The notes beneath the pieces are model-generated. The model ran no database searches. It was not told the DNA's origin and saw only the letters and a list, made by a program, of their open reading frames with translations. Positions 1-8,895 of a stretch of DNA of 64,000 nt are shown piece after piece (the first letter of the stretch is position 1; each line of letters begins with the position of its first letter). The DNA comes from Segniliparus rugosus ATCC BAA-974 (GTDB lineage: Bacteria > Actinomycetota > Actinomycetes > Mycobacteriales > Mycobacteriaceae): contig NZ_KI391953.1 in NCBI RefSeq assembly GCF_000185725.2, positions 1,356,750 through 1,420,749 on the forward strand. The letters run 5' to 3'. A program made the position numbers and the translations under genes.

Positions 1-2
1 TC

Positions 3-527
3 GCCGAGCTGCGCGGCCAAGGGCGGGCCGTCGGCGCGCGGGCGAAACGGATCTGCCTGGCCGTCGCGGTCGTCGCGTTCGGGTTGGAATGCACCGATTT
101 GGGCGGCCCGCCGGACCTCGCCTCGGTGCTGCCGTGGCAGTTCGCCACGAAGATCGCCCTCGGGGCGGTGCTCGCGGCGGCGCTCGTCGCCCCTGCGGCG
201 CTCGCCGGGCCCGACAGCGGGCACAAGGTGCTCGGACATCCGATCACGCTGACTCTTGGGCGTTGGTCCTACAGCTTCTTCCTCTGGCATTTGGCGGTGC
301 TCGGCGTGCTGCTGCCGATCCTCGGGCTGCCCGAGTCGGCCTTCCGGATGCCATTGGCTCTGGCCGCCGCGACAGTGTTCTCTATCGGCGTCTCCGCGTT
401 GAGCTACGCCTGGGTCGAGGCTCCTTGCTCCAAACTCTGGGGCTCGCGGTCGAAGACCGAGGAGCAGACGACGCTGCCGAGCGCGATCAGCGTCAGCAGT
501 TGCGGCGCGAGGGCGTTGCCGAGGTAG
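3..527 (+). CDS. acyltransferase family 3 (OafA-like), C-terminal part
   Basis: The reading frame is open from the left edge of the window to a TAG at 525-527, so the gene starts outside. The visible ~174 residues contain three hydrophobic membrane segments. One carries FFLWHLAVLG and the last ends in SYAWVEAP, a C-terminal signature of membrane acyltransferase-3 proteins, which O-acylate sugars, peptidoglycan or lipids at the membrane. The substrate cannot be read from this fragment. The 3' end overlaps the convergent aftD gene by 124 bp, so the last ~40 residues, which look non-conserved, are encoded opposite the aftD C-terminus. The family call is moderate because the catalytic N-terminal half is not in the window. 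Confidence 0.7.
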   Translation, partial: AELRGQGRAVGARAKRICLAVAVVAFGLECTDLGGPPDLASVLPWQFATKIALGAVLAAALVAPAALAGPDSGHKVLGHPITLTLGRWSYSFFLWHLAVLGVLLPILGLPESAFRMPLALAAATVFSIGVSALSYAWVEAPCSKLWGSRSKTEEQTTLPSAISVSSCGARALPR

Positions 528-3500
528 TGCGGGCTGCGCCAGGGGCCGAGCGCGAGCATGCCCGCAGCCGCTGTCATTGAAAGTCCGGCGGCGATGGCCG
601 CTGCGCGGGGGACGTCGCCGCCGCGCCGGGACAAGCTCCAGAAACCGAGCCCGAGGGTCGCGGCGATGGCCGCGCCCGCCGGGCCCGTGATCAGCCATGC
701 GCAGCCGAGCCCAGCAAGGGCTCCGAACAGCCGCGCGCGCGGGAGGGCCGTAGGAGTGCCGAGGTCCCGCTGCTTCCGGCGCAGAGCGGGGGCGAGCGCG
801 AGCGCCGCGAGGGGCACGAGCCCGGCGAGGCCTATGCCGAGCCCGGCGCGATACCAAGTGTTCAGCGGGAAGCGCAGCTGGATCGTCCCCGCGAGATGCG
901 CGGGGACGATCCAGCCTTGCTGCCAGCCGTTGACGGTGACCGGCCGCAACGTTTGCCCGGCTGCGGTCGCCTGCCATCCGGGGTTGACGCTCTCGGGGAC
1001 CACGAGGATTCGCACTTCCTCAGACAGCCGCACGGCGATGTCCCGCGCGGTCACGTCCCAGGAACGGACGTCGGCCCGCTGGGGATCGGCAGCGCGTGGG
1101 GGAGGGAGCCGCACATCGCGCAGCACGAGCGAGTCCACGACGAAGGCGTTGCCGGGGGCGGCGACGACGTCGTGCGATCCTGGGCCGAGCGGGATCGGGT
1201 TGAAATCGCACGGCGTCGCGCGCACGACAGCGCCCGAGCGCAGTGCCCCGACGGTCGCGGTCACGGAGGTCGGCACGGCTCGGGAGCCGATTTTGAGCAC
1301 TGGGCCGTGCTCGCAGTCCACGGTGACGACCCGGTCTTCGTCGCGGCGGAGCCCGCTCTGCCGCGCGGAGCCGGGGACCAGGCCGCCGTCCGGCCCGAGC
1401 AGCTCGACTTCCGCCAGGCCGGGCGGTTGGAGCTCCGCGAAGCCGAGCGAGTTCACGTTGAGCGTGTCCTGCCAGTCGAGCACGGTGATGACGACGCGGT
1501 CGGTGCGATGCGCACGCAGCTCGACAGTGGTCGAATCCGCGTCGGGGTCGATATCGCGGATCTGCCTGCCGTCGCCGAGGTCCACCGCGATCCTGGTCGG
1601 CCGTGCGGGCAGCGCCCCCGCAGCGGGGACGATCCGCACCCGCGCCACATCGGCGGGCGCGGGGAGCTGAAGGGTCAGCCTCGGTTTGGGCGCGCCGGGC
1701 TTGAGCGCGTTCGGCGAGGCCGTCCACGCGGTGCGCGGGTCTCCGTCCGCCGAGGCGAAGGCGGAGCCTCGGGAATCGCCGCTCGCGCTCTCCCCGGTCG
1801 CGAGGATACGGCCGGGTTCGGCCAGCAGGTCCGTGCTCGCGGGGGAGAGCCGGGAGCGGACGAAGAGGGCGGGCAGCACTTCGGTCGCCCGCGCCACCCC
1901 GATCGTCCTCGAGAACACGGTCGGCTCTTCGGGGGCGAGGGTGAGCGACTGCGCGCACTGCGTCTGGACCGGCCCCCGCGCGCAGCTGGGCCTGCCTGGG
2001 AACTCCTGGCCCAGCTCCCACTGGCGGACACGGACGTCCGGGCCCGCGTCGGGGACGAGCACTTTGAAGCGCACCGGCACCGCTTCGCCGGTTTTGCGGT
2101 CGAAGACTTGCAGCTCGCTGATGCCGAACTGATTGCCGGCCGTGCCGTTCTCCGTGCCGGTCGCGGTGATCCGCAGCCAGTGGGTCTGCCCGGTGGGCGC
2201 GGTGGCGCTGGCGGGCCGGTCGGCGACGACGTCGCGCAGGGTGGCGGTGCCTTGCTCGGTGGCGATTTCCAACTGGTTGACCGCAGGACCGATCGCCCGG
2301 CTCACCGTCACGGTCACTTGTGGATCGGAGACCGGAGCGTCGAAGTCGAGCTGGAGCCATTGCCCGACCGCGCGGTCCAGTCCGGCGGAGAGCCAGCTCG
2401 TCGACGGGTCGCCGTCGAAGGCGGCGCGCGGGCTGTTGCCGGGGGAGACCAGAGAGAGCCCGTTGGCCTCGGAGACGGAGCTCGACACGCTCACTCTCGC
2501 GCCTTCCCACACGCCGCGCACGACCGCCGCGCCTTCGGTCGGGTAGTCGGGGACGGCGTTGGCCACCCGCTTCGGGTCTTTGTCGGTTTGGACGGCCGAG
2601 ACGTGGTCGTCCACTCGGCCGTAATCGGTTCCGCGCAGCATGGGGGTGTCGGTCACCACGACCACCGGAGGATCGAGGCCCGCCCGCCGCGCGTCGGCGC
2701 GCAGGAGCATCGGACCTGGCTCCGGGTCGCCAAGCTCATGGGCGTGCTCGATGGTCGAGAGCAACGCCTCGGCCCCGCCGTCCACGACGGTGGCGCCGTC
2801 CAGGCCCACGAGATACGGGCCGGGCGGCTCGCTGTGCTCGCCGCCGACCACGCGATAGATCTCCACGGCGGGGTAGCGGGCGCGCAGGTCGTCGTCCACC
2901 ACGGCCCCCGGAATCCGGCCCGCGCCGGTGAGCGGCCCGAACTCGGCGACTTTCGTCAAACCGGGCGAGCCCTCGACGGTTTGGTGGGCGAGGATCGGAC
3001 GTGTGCTGTGCGAGGCTTCGGGATCGAGGTCGTTGCGCAGCACCAGGTAGGCGAAGCCTTGGGCGAGAAGGGCGTCGGCGAGACCGCTCGAGGAGCGGCC
3101 CTCGGCGAAAAGCCGTTGCACGGCGTCGAGCGAGCGGATCGCGCCGGACGGGACGAGGGGGACCGCGTCGCGCACCGCCCACGGGAACTCCGCGAGCGCC
3201 TGGATCGGCTCGTCCCTGGTCAGGCCCCAGACTTGGTCGGCCCACGGCGACCCAGGCGCGATGAGCGCGCGGGCTCCGGGCGGCTGGTCCGCGAGGTGAT
3301 GCTGCAGCCACGCGCTGGCGCTGCGCCAGTAGTCGGGCAGGTCGCGGTACGGCTTGCCGGGGGCCAGTCTGCCGGTCCACGCGGCGGAGGCGCTCAACGC
3401 GACGGCGATGAGGACGACGATGGCGACGGGGGCTGTCCGATGCCGTTCCGGCCTGGCGAGGGAGCGGAAGAAATCGCGGGAGCGCGACGGCAAGGAGCCG

Positions 3501-4669
3501 AGCGCGCTGGCGACTCCGAGCGAGAGCGGCAGCCGGACCAACGGGTCGAGCTTGTGGACGTTGCGCAGCGGGGCTCCCGCCCCGTCCAAGAACACACGCG
3601 CCGGTTCGGCGAGCGGACTGCCGAGAGGGCCCGAGTATCCGACGCAGAGGCCGAGCACGCCGACGAGGAGGATCGCGGCGAGCATGCCCCGGTGGGGAGT
3701 TCGCCTGTGGCACAGGCCCACGAGCCCTACGGCGGCGAGCGCCCCGGTCGCAAGCGCCAAAACAGGGTAGCTGACCAGTCCGGTGCTCCCCATCCGGCTC
3801 GGATCGACGAACGGCGTCCACCCGTCCGTCCCGCGCAGGACCTCCACGAGCGAGGTCCAGCGAGTGGTGACCCTGGAGGACTCGATGAAGTCGAGGAACG
3901 GCGGGCTCACCGAGCCGAGCAGCAAGAGCGCCGCGAGCCACCACGCGCAAGCGAGCACGAGGCACGGGATCCACCACACGGTGAACGCGCGCCAACGCGC
4001 GCTGCGGACTCGCGCCGCCCACCACAGGAAGGCGGGCAGGCACGCGGCTGCGGTGGCCACGGCGTTGACCGCGCCCATGAGGGCGACCGCGCCCGCCGAA
4101 CGCGCGGCCAAGCGGCGCATCGACGGGCTCTCCTCGGTCCAGACCCGGACGACCGGGATGAGCACCCATGGCGCGAGCATCATCGGCGCGGTCTCCGAGG
4201 AGATCGCGCCGAGCGTGGTCATCACCCTGGGGCTCGCGAGATACGCCGAAGCCGCGACCATCCTGCTTGTCGGGGTGCCGATCCCGAGCGTCTCGCCGAG
4301 CTTGACCACGCCGACGAACCCGAGGCACAGCAGAACCGACCACCAGCACCGCTGCGTGACCCACGGCGGGATGTGTAGGAGCGATCCCAGCGCGAAAAAG
4401 CTGCCGTGCGGGAAGAGGTAGCCGTATGCCTGGTTGCGGGGCTGGCCGAGCGGGGCGATATCGCTCCACAAGGACCATGCCTGCCGCAGGAAGCCGGTCG
4501 GATTGCCGGTGAGGTCGAGTTTCGTGTCCGCCGCGATCAGCCCGGGGGACTGGGCGAAGCACAGCGCGACGATCACCGCGCACGCCAGCTGGAGCGGACT
4601 TCCCCGTCCCCAGCTCCGCAAAGCTGAGCCGAGCCTGCGAACAGGCCCGCTCTCAGTGAGCAGACCCAC
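404..4669 (-). CDS. aftD: alpha-(1->3)-arabinofuranosyltransferase AftD
   Basis: This is a large membrane glycosyltransferase of the GT-C fold that branches arabinan in arabinogalactan and lipoarabinomannan, using decaprenyl-phosphoryl-arabinose outside the membrane. At ~1421 aa it matches mycobacterial AftD (about 1400 aa, Rv0236c). The N-terminal ~430 residues are multi-pass; the acidic AADTKLDL stretch sits in the first external loop, where GT-C enzymes keep their catalytic Asp. Two discoidin/F5-8C-like carbohydrate-binding modules follow (around residues 735-870, with FDGDPSTSW, and 950-1080, with DGDPRTAW), and a hydrophobic C-terminal segment closes the protein. I chose the GTG at 4669 because it lies 2 bp after the stop of the small upstream gene, as in the Rv0236A-Rv0236c arrangement. 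The open frame continues upstream to 4882, but that part overlaps the small gene and looks non-coding. Confidence 0.93.
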   Translation of the reverse strand: MGLLTESGPVRRLGSALRSWGRGSPLQLACAVIVALCFAQSPGLIAADTKLDLTGNPTGFLRQAWSLWSDIAPLGQPRNQAYGYLFPHGSFFALGSLLHIPPWVTQRCWWSVLLCLGFVGVVKLGETLGIGTPTSRMVAASAYLASPRVMTTLGAISSETAPMMLAPWVLIPVVRVWTEESPSMRRLAARSAGAVALMGAVNAVATAAACLPAFLWWAARVRSARWRAFTVWWIPCLVLACAWWLAALLLLGSVSPPFLDFIESSRVTTRWTSLVEVLRGTDGWTPFVDPSRMGSTGLVSYPVLALATGALAAVGLVGLCHRRTPHRGMLAAILLVGVLGLCVGYSGPLGSPLAEPARVFLDGAGAPLRNVHKLDPLVRLPLSLGVASALGSLPSRSRDFFRSLARPERHRTAPVAIVVLIAVALSASAAWTGRLAPGKPYRDLPDYWRSASAWLQHHLADQPPGARALIAPGSPWADQVWGLTRDEPIQALAEFPWAVRDAVPLVPSGAIRSLDAVQRLFAEGRSSSGLADALLAQGFAYLVLRNDLDPEASHSTRPILAHQTVEGSPGLTKVAEFGPLTGAGRIPGAVVDDDLRARYPAVEIYRVVGGEHSEPPGPYLVGLDGATVVDGGAEALLSTIEHAHELGDPEPGPMLLRADARRAGLDPPVVVVTDTPMLRGTDYGRVDDHVSAVQTDKDPKRVANAVPDYPTEGAAVVRGVWEGARVSVSSSVSEANGLSLVSPGNSPRAAFDGDPSTSWLSAGLDRAVGQWLQLDFDAPVSDPQVTVTVSRAIGPAVNQLEIATEQGTATLRDVVADRPASATAPTGQTHWLRITATGTENGTAGNQFGISELQVFDRKTGEAVPVRFKVLVPDAGPDVRVRQWELGQEFPGRPSCARGPVQTQCAQSLTLAPEEPTVFSRTIGVARATEVLPALFVRSRLSPASTDLLAEPGRILATGESASGDSRGSAFASADGDPRTAWTASPNALKPGAPKPRLTLQLPAPADVARVRIVPAAGALPARPTRIAVDLGDGRQIRDIDPDADSTTVELRAHRTDRVVITVLDWQDTLNVNSLGFAELQPPGLAEVELLGPDGGLVPGSARQSGLRRDEDRVVTVDCEHGPVLKIGSRAVPTSVTATVGALRSGAVVRATPCDFNPIPLGPGSHDVVAAPGNAFVVDSLVLRDVRLPPPRAADPQRADVRSWDVTARDIAVRLSEEVRILVVPESVNPGWQATAAGQTLRPVTVNGWQQGWIVPAHLAGTIQLRFPLNTWYRAGLGIGLAGLVPLAALALAPALRRKQRDLGTPTALPRARLFGALAGLGCAWLITGPAGAAIAATLGLGFWSLSRRGGDVPRAAAIAAGLSMTAAAGMLALGPWRSPHYLGNALAPQLLTLIALGSVVCSSVFDREPQSLEQGASTQA

Positions 4670-4671
4670 GC

Positions 4672-4917
4672 TCAGTGGGAGCCGTAGGGCACCTGGCCAA
4701 GCAACGACTGGTCGGGGTTCGACGGGGCCGAAACCGACGGGCGGCTGTCCTCGCTGAACGCGGCGGTCGCGAGGAGCACGACCGGGACCGCCGCCACGAA
4801 ACCGCCTACCGCCGCGACAACGGGCGGCAGGAGCTTCGCCCAAAGCCCTTTGGCCGCCGTTTCGGGCGCGCCGCCGGGCCATGGGGTCTGCTGCGGTTGA
4901 TCAGGGTGATACGACAT
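4672..4917 (-). CDS. small membrane protein, DUF2613-like (Rv0236A type)
   Basis: An 81-residue protein with a Pro/Gln-rich N-terminus, one hydrophobic segment (LLPPVVAAVGGFVAAVPVVL) and a short Ser/Pro-rich external tail. Size, single membrane span and position directly ahead of aftD match the Rv0236A small secreted protein of M. tuberculosis (DUF2613). Its stop is 2 bp before the GTG of aftD, so the two are probably co-translated. The function is unknown. Co-transcription with aftD suggests a role in or around the arabinosyltransferase, but that is inference. Confidence 0.72.
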   Translation of the reverse strand: MSYHPDQPQQTPWPGGAPETAAKGLWAKLLPPVVAAVGGFVAAVPVVLLATAAFSEDSRPSVSAPSNPDQSLLGQVPYGSH

Positions 4918-4926
4918 GGCGACAGT

Positions 4927-5805
4927 TTACGCGTTCGGTGTGATGGTCCCCTGGAAGTGGGGGGCTCCGGTCTTGCGGTCCCGCAGGGCGATCTCGATCT
5001 TCTCCGGCGTGTTCTCCAGGTACACCGCAACCGTGCCCGGCAGGAAGAGCGGCCTGCCGAAGCGCGCGCTGTAGGTGTGCGCGGGCGGGATGCTCCCCTC
5101 GGCGTAGCGCAGCGCGGCGGCTGCTTCCCACATCCCGTGCGCGATGGCCTTGGGGAAGCCGAGGAGCTTCGCGGTGGGGCCGGAGAGGTGGATCGGGTTG
5201 AAGTCCCCGGAAGCCGCCGCGTAATCCCAGATCTGGACCTGGCCGACGGAGAGCAGGTTCGCCACCGGCGGCAGCTTCTGCTGCGCGGGCTCCGGGGCGG
5301 GCTGGCCGGACAGGCTGGTCTTCTGCTGCTTGAGCAGAGTGGACTTCTGCGTCCAGACCAGCTCGTTGCCCACCGAGATCTCGGCGGTCGCGTCGAACAG
5401 CAGGCCCTTGCGGTGCTCGCGCAGGTTGTCGACCCAGGCGCGGATGTTGAACGTCTCGCCGGGGGCGACGGGCCGCTCCTGGCGCACGGAGTTCTCGATG
5501 TGCACCAGGCCGTTCGGCTGGAACGGGAACCGAGGGTCGGCGAAGATCGTCATCACCAGCGGCTGCGAGAGGATGAACGCGTAGGTCGAGGGCAGCTCGC
5601 CGGTCTGCTTGAGGCCGGTGACCCTGGCGTAGTCGGCGAACTTGCCCGCGTCGATCTTCACGTTCTGCACCGCGACGACGCTGGTCGGCAGCGACGCGCT
5701 CGCGGAGTTCTGCACCTTCCGCTTGCCGAGCAGGTCGGTGCCGATCACCTTCAGGTAGGCGGGCCCGAGCGTGGGGGCCTTGGGGAGGTTGATGATTTTG
5801 CCCAT
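4927..5805 (-). CDS. htdX: 3-hydroxyacyl-thioester dehydratase, HtdX-like (MaoC hot-dog)
   Basis: A 292-residue double hot-dog protein. The hydratase-2 motif is visible in the C-terminal hot-dog as SGDFNPIHLS, with the Asp and His that perform hydration/dehydration of 3-hydroxyacyl/2-enoyl thioesters. The length and its position downstream of fabG4 match HtdX (Rv0241c, ~280 aa), linked to fatty- or mycolic-acid type elongation or beta-oxidation. The ATG at 5805 starts 5 bp after the fabG4 stop, so the two form one minus-strand transcript. It is followed, about 10 bp on, by the small DUF2613 gene and then aftD. Confidence 0.88.
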   Translation of the reverse strand: MGKIINLPKAPTLGPAYLKVIGTDLLGKRKVQNSASASLPTSVVAVQNVKIDAGKFADYARVTGLKQTGELPSTYAFILSQPLVMTIFADPRFPFQPNGLVHIENSVRQERPVAPGETFNIRAWVDNLREHRKGLLFDATAEISVGNELVWTQKSTLLKQQKTSLSGQPAPEPAQQKLPPVANLLSVGQVQIWDYAAASGDFNPIHLSGPTAKLLGFPKAIAHGMWEAAAALRYAEGSIPPAHTYSARFGRPLFLPGTVAVYLENTPEKIEIALRDRKTGAPHFQGTITPNA

Positions 5806-5810
5806 GATGC

Positions 5811-7184
5811 TCAGGCTCCCAACGTCATCTGGCCGCAGACGCGGACCACGTTTCCGGTCACCGAACTCGAGGACGAGGCGGCGAAGTACGCGATGGTCTC
5901 CGCGACGTCGACCGGCAGCCCGCCCTGCAGGAGGGAGTTGAGCCTTCGGCCGACCTCGCGGTTGATCAGGGGGATCGCTCCGGTCATCGGGGTTTCGATG
6001 AAGCCGGGGGCGACGGCGTTGATGGTGATGCCGCGCTGGGCGTAGACCGACTTGTACGCGTCCACAAGGCCGATGACGCCGGCCTTGGTGAGGGCGTAGT
6101 TCGTCTGGCCCCGGTTCCCGGCGATGCCCGCGATGGAGGCGACGTCGACGACCGCGCCGCCGTCTTTGAGCGTGCCGCTCTCGAACAGCGCGTTGGCCAG
6201 CTGGAGCGGGGCTTTGAGGTTCACCGCGATGACCGCGCCCCACTTGGCCGCGTCCATGTTGACCAGGAGCTTGTCGCGGGTGATGCCCGCGTTGTTCACC
6301 AGCACGTCGATGCCGCCGAACTCCTTGGAGGCCTCGGCGAGCGCGGTGGCGGCCTCGGGGGAGGTCACGTCCGCCGCGACGGCGATGCCGCCGAGCCGCT
6401 TGGCGGTCTCCGCGAGCGCGTCGGCGGCCTGCGGCACGTCCACGACGATGACTTTCGCGCCGTCGCGGACGAAGACCTCGGCGATGGCCGCGCCGATGCC
6501 GCGAGCGGCTCCGGTCACAACGGCGACCCGGTCGGCGAGCGGCTTGGCCCAGCTCTCCGGAGCCTTCGCGTCGGCGGAGCCCACGCGGATGACCTGGGCG
6601 TCGACGTAGGCGGACTTGCCCGAGAGCAGGAACCGGACGGTCGACTCGAGCGCGGTCAGACCGGTCGAGGCTCCGGGCGCGAGGTAGACGAGCTGGGCGG
6701 TGGAGCCTGCGAGCAGCTCCTTGGCCACCGAGCGGGTGAAGCCCTCGAGGCCGCGCTGCACGGCCTGGGCGACCGGGGAGCCCGCTTCTTCCGGCGTGGT
6801 GCCGATGACCACGACGCGCCCGCTCTTGCCGAGGCTGCGCAGGTTCGCGTTGAAGAACTGGTAGAGGGAGACGAGGCCGTCCGGGTCGGTGATCTCCGTC
6901 GCGTCGAACACGAGCGCGCCGAGCTTGTCGGCTCCGCGCGCGCCCCGGTTGAGGGTGATCAACTCGTAGTCGTCCCTGAGGATGTGCAGCAGCGGCTCGA
7001 CGAGCTTTCCGCCGCCGTTCGCGCCGGAGCCGCCGATGAGCACGGGGCCGGGCAGCAGGGGCTTGCCCGGCTTGTAGCGGTAAAGCGCCGGGGGCTGGGG
7101 GAGTCCGAGCTGCTTGGTGACGAACTTTCCGGCTCCGGAAGTCCACAGAGTTGAGATCGGGTCTTTACCGAGGGGGGATGCCAC
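5811..7184 (-). CDS. fabG4: 3-oxoacyl-ACP reductase FabG4 (high-molecular-weight FabG)
   Basis: A 457-residue two-domain short-chain dehydrogenase. The N-terminal ~200 residues form a degenerate Rossmann (flavodoxin-like) domain. The C-terminal domain has the cofactor motif TGAARGIG near residue 220, NNAG near 295 and the catalytic YALTK (YxxxK) near 360, preceded by the conserved Ser in VDVASIAG. Length and order match Rv0242c (454 aa), an NADH-dependent reductase of long-chain 3-oxoacyl thioesters. It pairs with the following dehydratase gene and the divergent thiolase. The intergenic region upstream carries the palindrome described separately, so expression is probably under a dedicated repressor. 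Confidence 0.92.
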   Translation of the reverse strand: MASPLGKDPISTLWTSGAGKFVTKQLGLPQPPALYRYKPGKPLLPGPVLIGGSGANGGGKLVEPLLHILRDDYELITLNRGARGADKLGALVFDATEITDPDGLVSLYQFFNANLRSLGKSGRVVVIGTTPEEAGSPVAQAVQRGLEGFTRSVAKELLAGSTAQLVYLAPGASTGLTALESTVRFLLSGKSAYVDAQVIRVGSADAKAPESWAKPLADRVAVVTGAARGIGAAIAEVFVRDGAKVIVVDVPQAADALAETAKRLGGIAVAADVTSPEAATALAEASKEFGGIDVLVNNAGITRDKLLVNMDAAKWGAVIAVNLKAPLQLANALFESGTLKDGGAVVDVASIAGIAGNRGQTNYALTKAGVIGLVDAYKSVYAQRGITINAVAPGFIETPMTGAIPLINREVGRRLNSLLQGGLPVDVAETIAYFAASSSSSVTGNVVRVCGQMTLGA

Positions 7185-7290
7185 GTGACGCGCCTTTCTT
7201 TGAAAGCAGTTAAGCCCAGGGTCGAGAGTTGCAAAATCCAGCTGCGAGTTTAGTGGGCGCCTCCGGGCGCCCGAACAGCAGGGGGGTCGA

Positions 7291-7339
7291 AAGCTACTCG
7301 TGAGTAACCGGAAAAGCTACTCACGAGTAGCTTTTCCGG
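7291..7339. promoter_or_regulatory. paired palindromic operator between fabG4 and fadA2
   Basis: A perfect inverted repeat spans 7308-7339: arms of 15 bp (CCGGAAAAGCTACTC and its complement) around a 2-bp centre. Immediately to the left, 7291-7306 repeats the core as AAGCTACTCGTGAGTA, giving two spaced copies of a TACTC..GAGTA element. It sits between divergent lipid-metabolism genes (starts at 7184 and 7437), and no U-run follows, so a dimeric regulator site is far likelier than a terminator. The regulator is not encoded nearby; a TetR-family lipid repressor is a reasonable guess. Confidence 0.75.
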
Positions 7340-7436
7340 CCCCGATCGTGACAGGCCGAGACGGAGAGGGTACAAATGGAAGGGAGAACGTTCTACGAGT
7401 TCTGACGACCAACCACTCATCTGTATGGAGGACACT

Positions 7437-8786
7437 GTGGCCACCACATCATCGGCCTCGCAGCGCCGGACGCGCACCCGCTCGAACCCCGCCCCGCAGA
7501 CGGGAGGGGCCAAGCTCGGCCGCCCGGTCGCGGTCCTCGGCGGCAACCGGACCCCCTTCGCGCGGTCCTTCACCGCGTACAAAGACTCGAACGTGCTCGA
7601 CATGCTCACCGCCGCGCTCCAGGGCTTGGTGAACCGGTTCGACCTGCACGGCGAGCAGCTCGGCGCGGTGGTCGGCGGCGGCGTCGCCAAGGACCCGGCC
7701 TACTTCAACCTGACCCGCGAGGCCGTGCTCTCCAGCGGCCTCTCCCCGTACACCCCGACGTGGGACCTGCAGCAGGCGTGCGGCACCTCGTTGCGCGCGA
7801 CCGCGGACGTCGCGAACGAGATCGCCCTCGGCCGCATCGAGGTCGGCGTCGGCAGCGGTGTCGACTCGTACAGCATCCCCGCCGCCGGCATCCCCGAAGG
7901 GCTGATCAAGATCGGCCAGCGCCTGCAGACCGCCAAGAGCCTTAAAGAGCGGCTCCAGCTCATCGCCTCCATCCGCCCGGGCTCCTTCGCCTTGCAGATG
8001 TCCGCTGGCGAGCGCCGCACCGGCCTGACCATGGGCGAGAGCGCCGCCATCACCTCCAAGCAGTTCGGCATCACCCGGCAGGCGCAAGATGAGCTGGCGC
8101 TGGCGAGCCACAAGAACCTGGCCGCCGCGTACGAGCGGGGCTTCTTCGACGACCTGATCACCCCGTACCAGGGCCTGGTCCGCGACAACAACCTCCGGCC
8201 CGACCTTACGCTGGAGAAGCTCGCGAAGCTCAAGCCGGTCTTCGGCGTGCGCGCGGGCGACGCGACCATGACCGCGGGCAACTCCACCGCGTTCACCGAC
8301 GGGGCCGCCGCCGCGCTGCTCTCCTCGGACGAGTGGGCCGCCGAGCGCGGCCTGCCGGTGCTCGCGCACCTCGTGGACGTGGAAGTCGGAGCCGTCGACT
8401 ACGTGAGCGGCACGGACGGCCTGCTGATGGCGGGCACCTACGCCGTGCCCCGGCTCCTCGCCCGCAACGGCCTCGCGCTGCAGGACTTCGACGTCTACGA
8501 GATCCACGAGGCCTTCGCCTCCGTGGTGCTCTGCCACCTGAAGGCCTGGTCCTCGGAGGAGTACTGCAAAGAGAAGCTCGGCCTGGACGCGCCGCTCGGC
8601 GAGATCGACCGCTCCAAGCTCAACACCGTCGGCTCCTCGCTCGGCATCGGCCACCCCTTCGGCGCCACCGGCGCGCGGGTCGTCGCGCAGGTCGCCAAGC
8701 AGCTCGCGGAGCGCGGCTCCGGCCGGGCTCTGGTCTCGATCTGCGAGGCGGGCGGGCAGGGCATCACCGCCATCCTCGAGCGCTGA
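7437..8786 (+). CDS. fadA2: acetyl-CoA C-acetyltransferase (thiolase) FadA2
   Basis: A thiolase of 449 residues. The nucleophilic Cys115 lies in QQACGTS, His357 in EIHEAF, His406 in GHPFGATG and the second active-site Cys436 in ICEAGGQG, so the full catalytic set is present. It cleaves 3-oxoacyl-CoA or condenses acetyl-CoA, the step complementing FabG4 and HtdX encoded divergently. I prefer the GTG at 7437 over the ATG at 7425 because GGAGG at 7427-7431 stands 5 nt before the GTG and lies inside the longer reading. Synteny matches Rv0243. A strong hairpin follows the stop. Confidence 0.93.
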   Translation: MATTSSASQRRTRTRSNPAPQTGGAKLGRPVAVLGGNRTPFARSFTAYKDSNVLDMLTAALQGLVNRFDLHGEQLGAVVGGGVAKDPAYFNLTREAVLSSGLSPYTPTWDLQQACGTSLRATADVANEIALGRIEVGVGSGVDSYSIPAAGIPEGLIKIGQRLQTAKSLKERLQLIASIRPGSFALQMSAGERRTGLTMGESAAITSKQFGITRQAQDELALASHKNLAAAYERGFFDDLITPYQGLVRDNNLRPDLTLEKLAKLKPVFGVRAGDATMTAGNSTAFTDGAAAALLSSDEWAAERGLPVLAHLVDVEVGAVDYVSGTDGLLMAGTYAVPRLLARNGLALQDFDVYEIHEAFASVVLCHLKAWSSEEYCKEKLGLDAPLGEIDRSKLNTVGSSLGIGHPFGATGARVVAQVAKQLAERGSGRALVSICEAGGQGITAILER

Positions 8787-8797
8787 CTTCGAACTTG

Positions 8798-8846
8798 AAC
8801 GGCAGAAGGGGCCTCTCCAGGATTTGGGGAGGCCCCTTCTGCCGTT
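8798..8846 (+). terminator. intrinsic terminator after fadA2
   Basis: Eighteen-base complementary arms at 8798-8815 and 8829-8846 enclose a 13-nt loop, followed by TAAAAT. It starts 11 bp after the fadA2 stop and ends 50 bp before the next start, so it separates fadA2 from the accessory operon. Confidence 0.8.
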
Positions 8847-8895
8847 AAAATCGTGCGCGAGACGGACAGTTCGGCGGAGCGCGAGGAGGAGCGGT

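Noticed and set aside
896-4378. Long plus-strand open frame of ~1160 codons opposite aftD
   Set aside because: It is an antisense shadow created by GC-rich codon bias: composition is dominated by Arg, Gly, Ala and Asp, with no domains, and the opposite strand encodes AftD.
4670-4882. Extended N-terminus of AftD
   Set aside because: It overlaps the small DUF2613-like gene in another frame and has Arg/Gly-rich shadow composition; the GTG at 4669 fits the known gene pair.
7308-7339. Palindrome read as a terminator
   Set aside because: It lies between divergent starts, has no U-run and is accompanied by a second half-copy, so an operator fits better.
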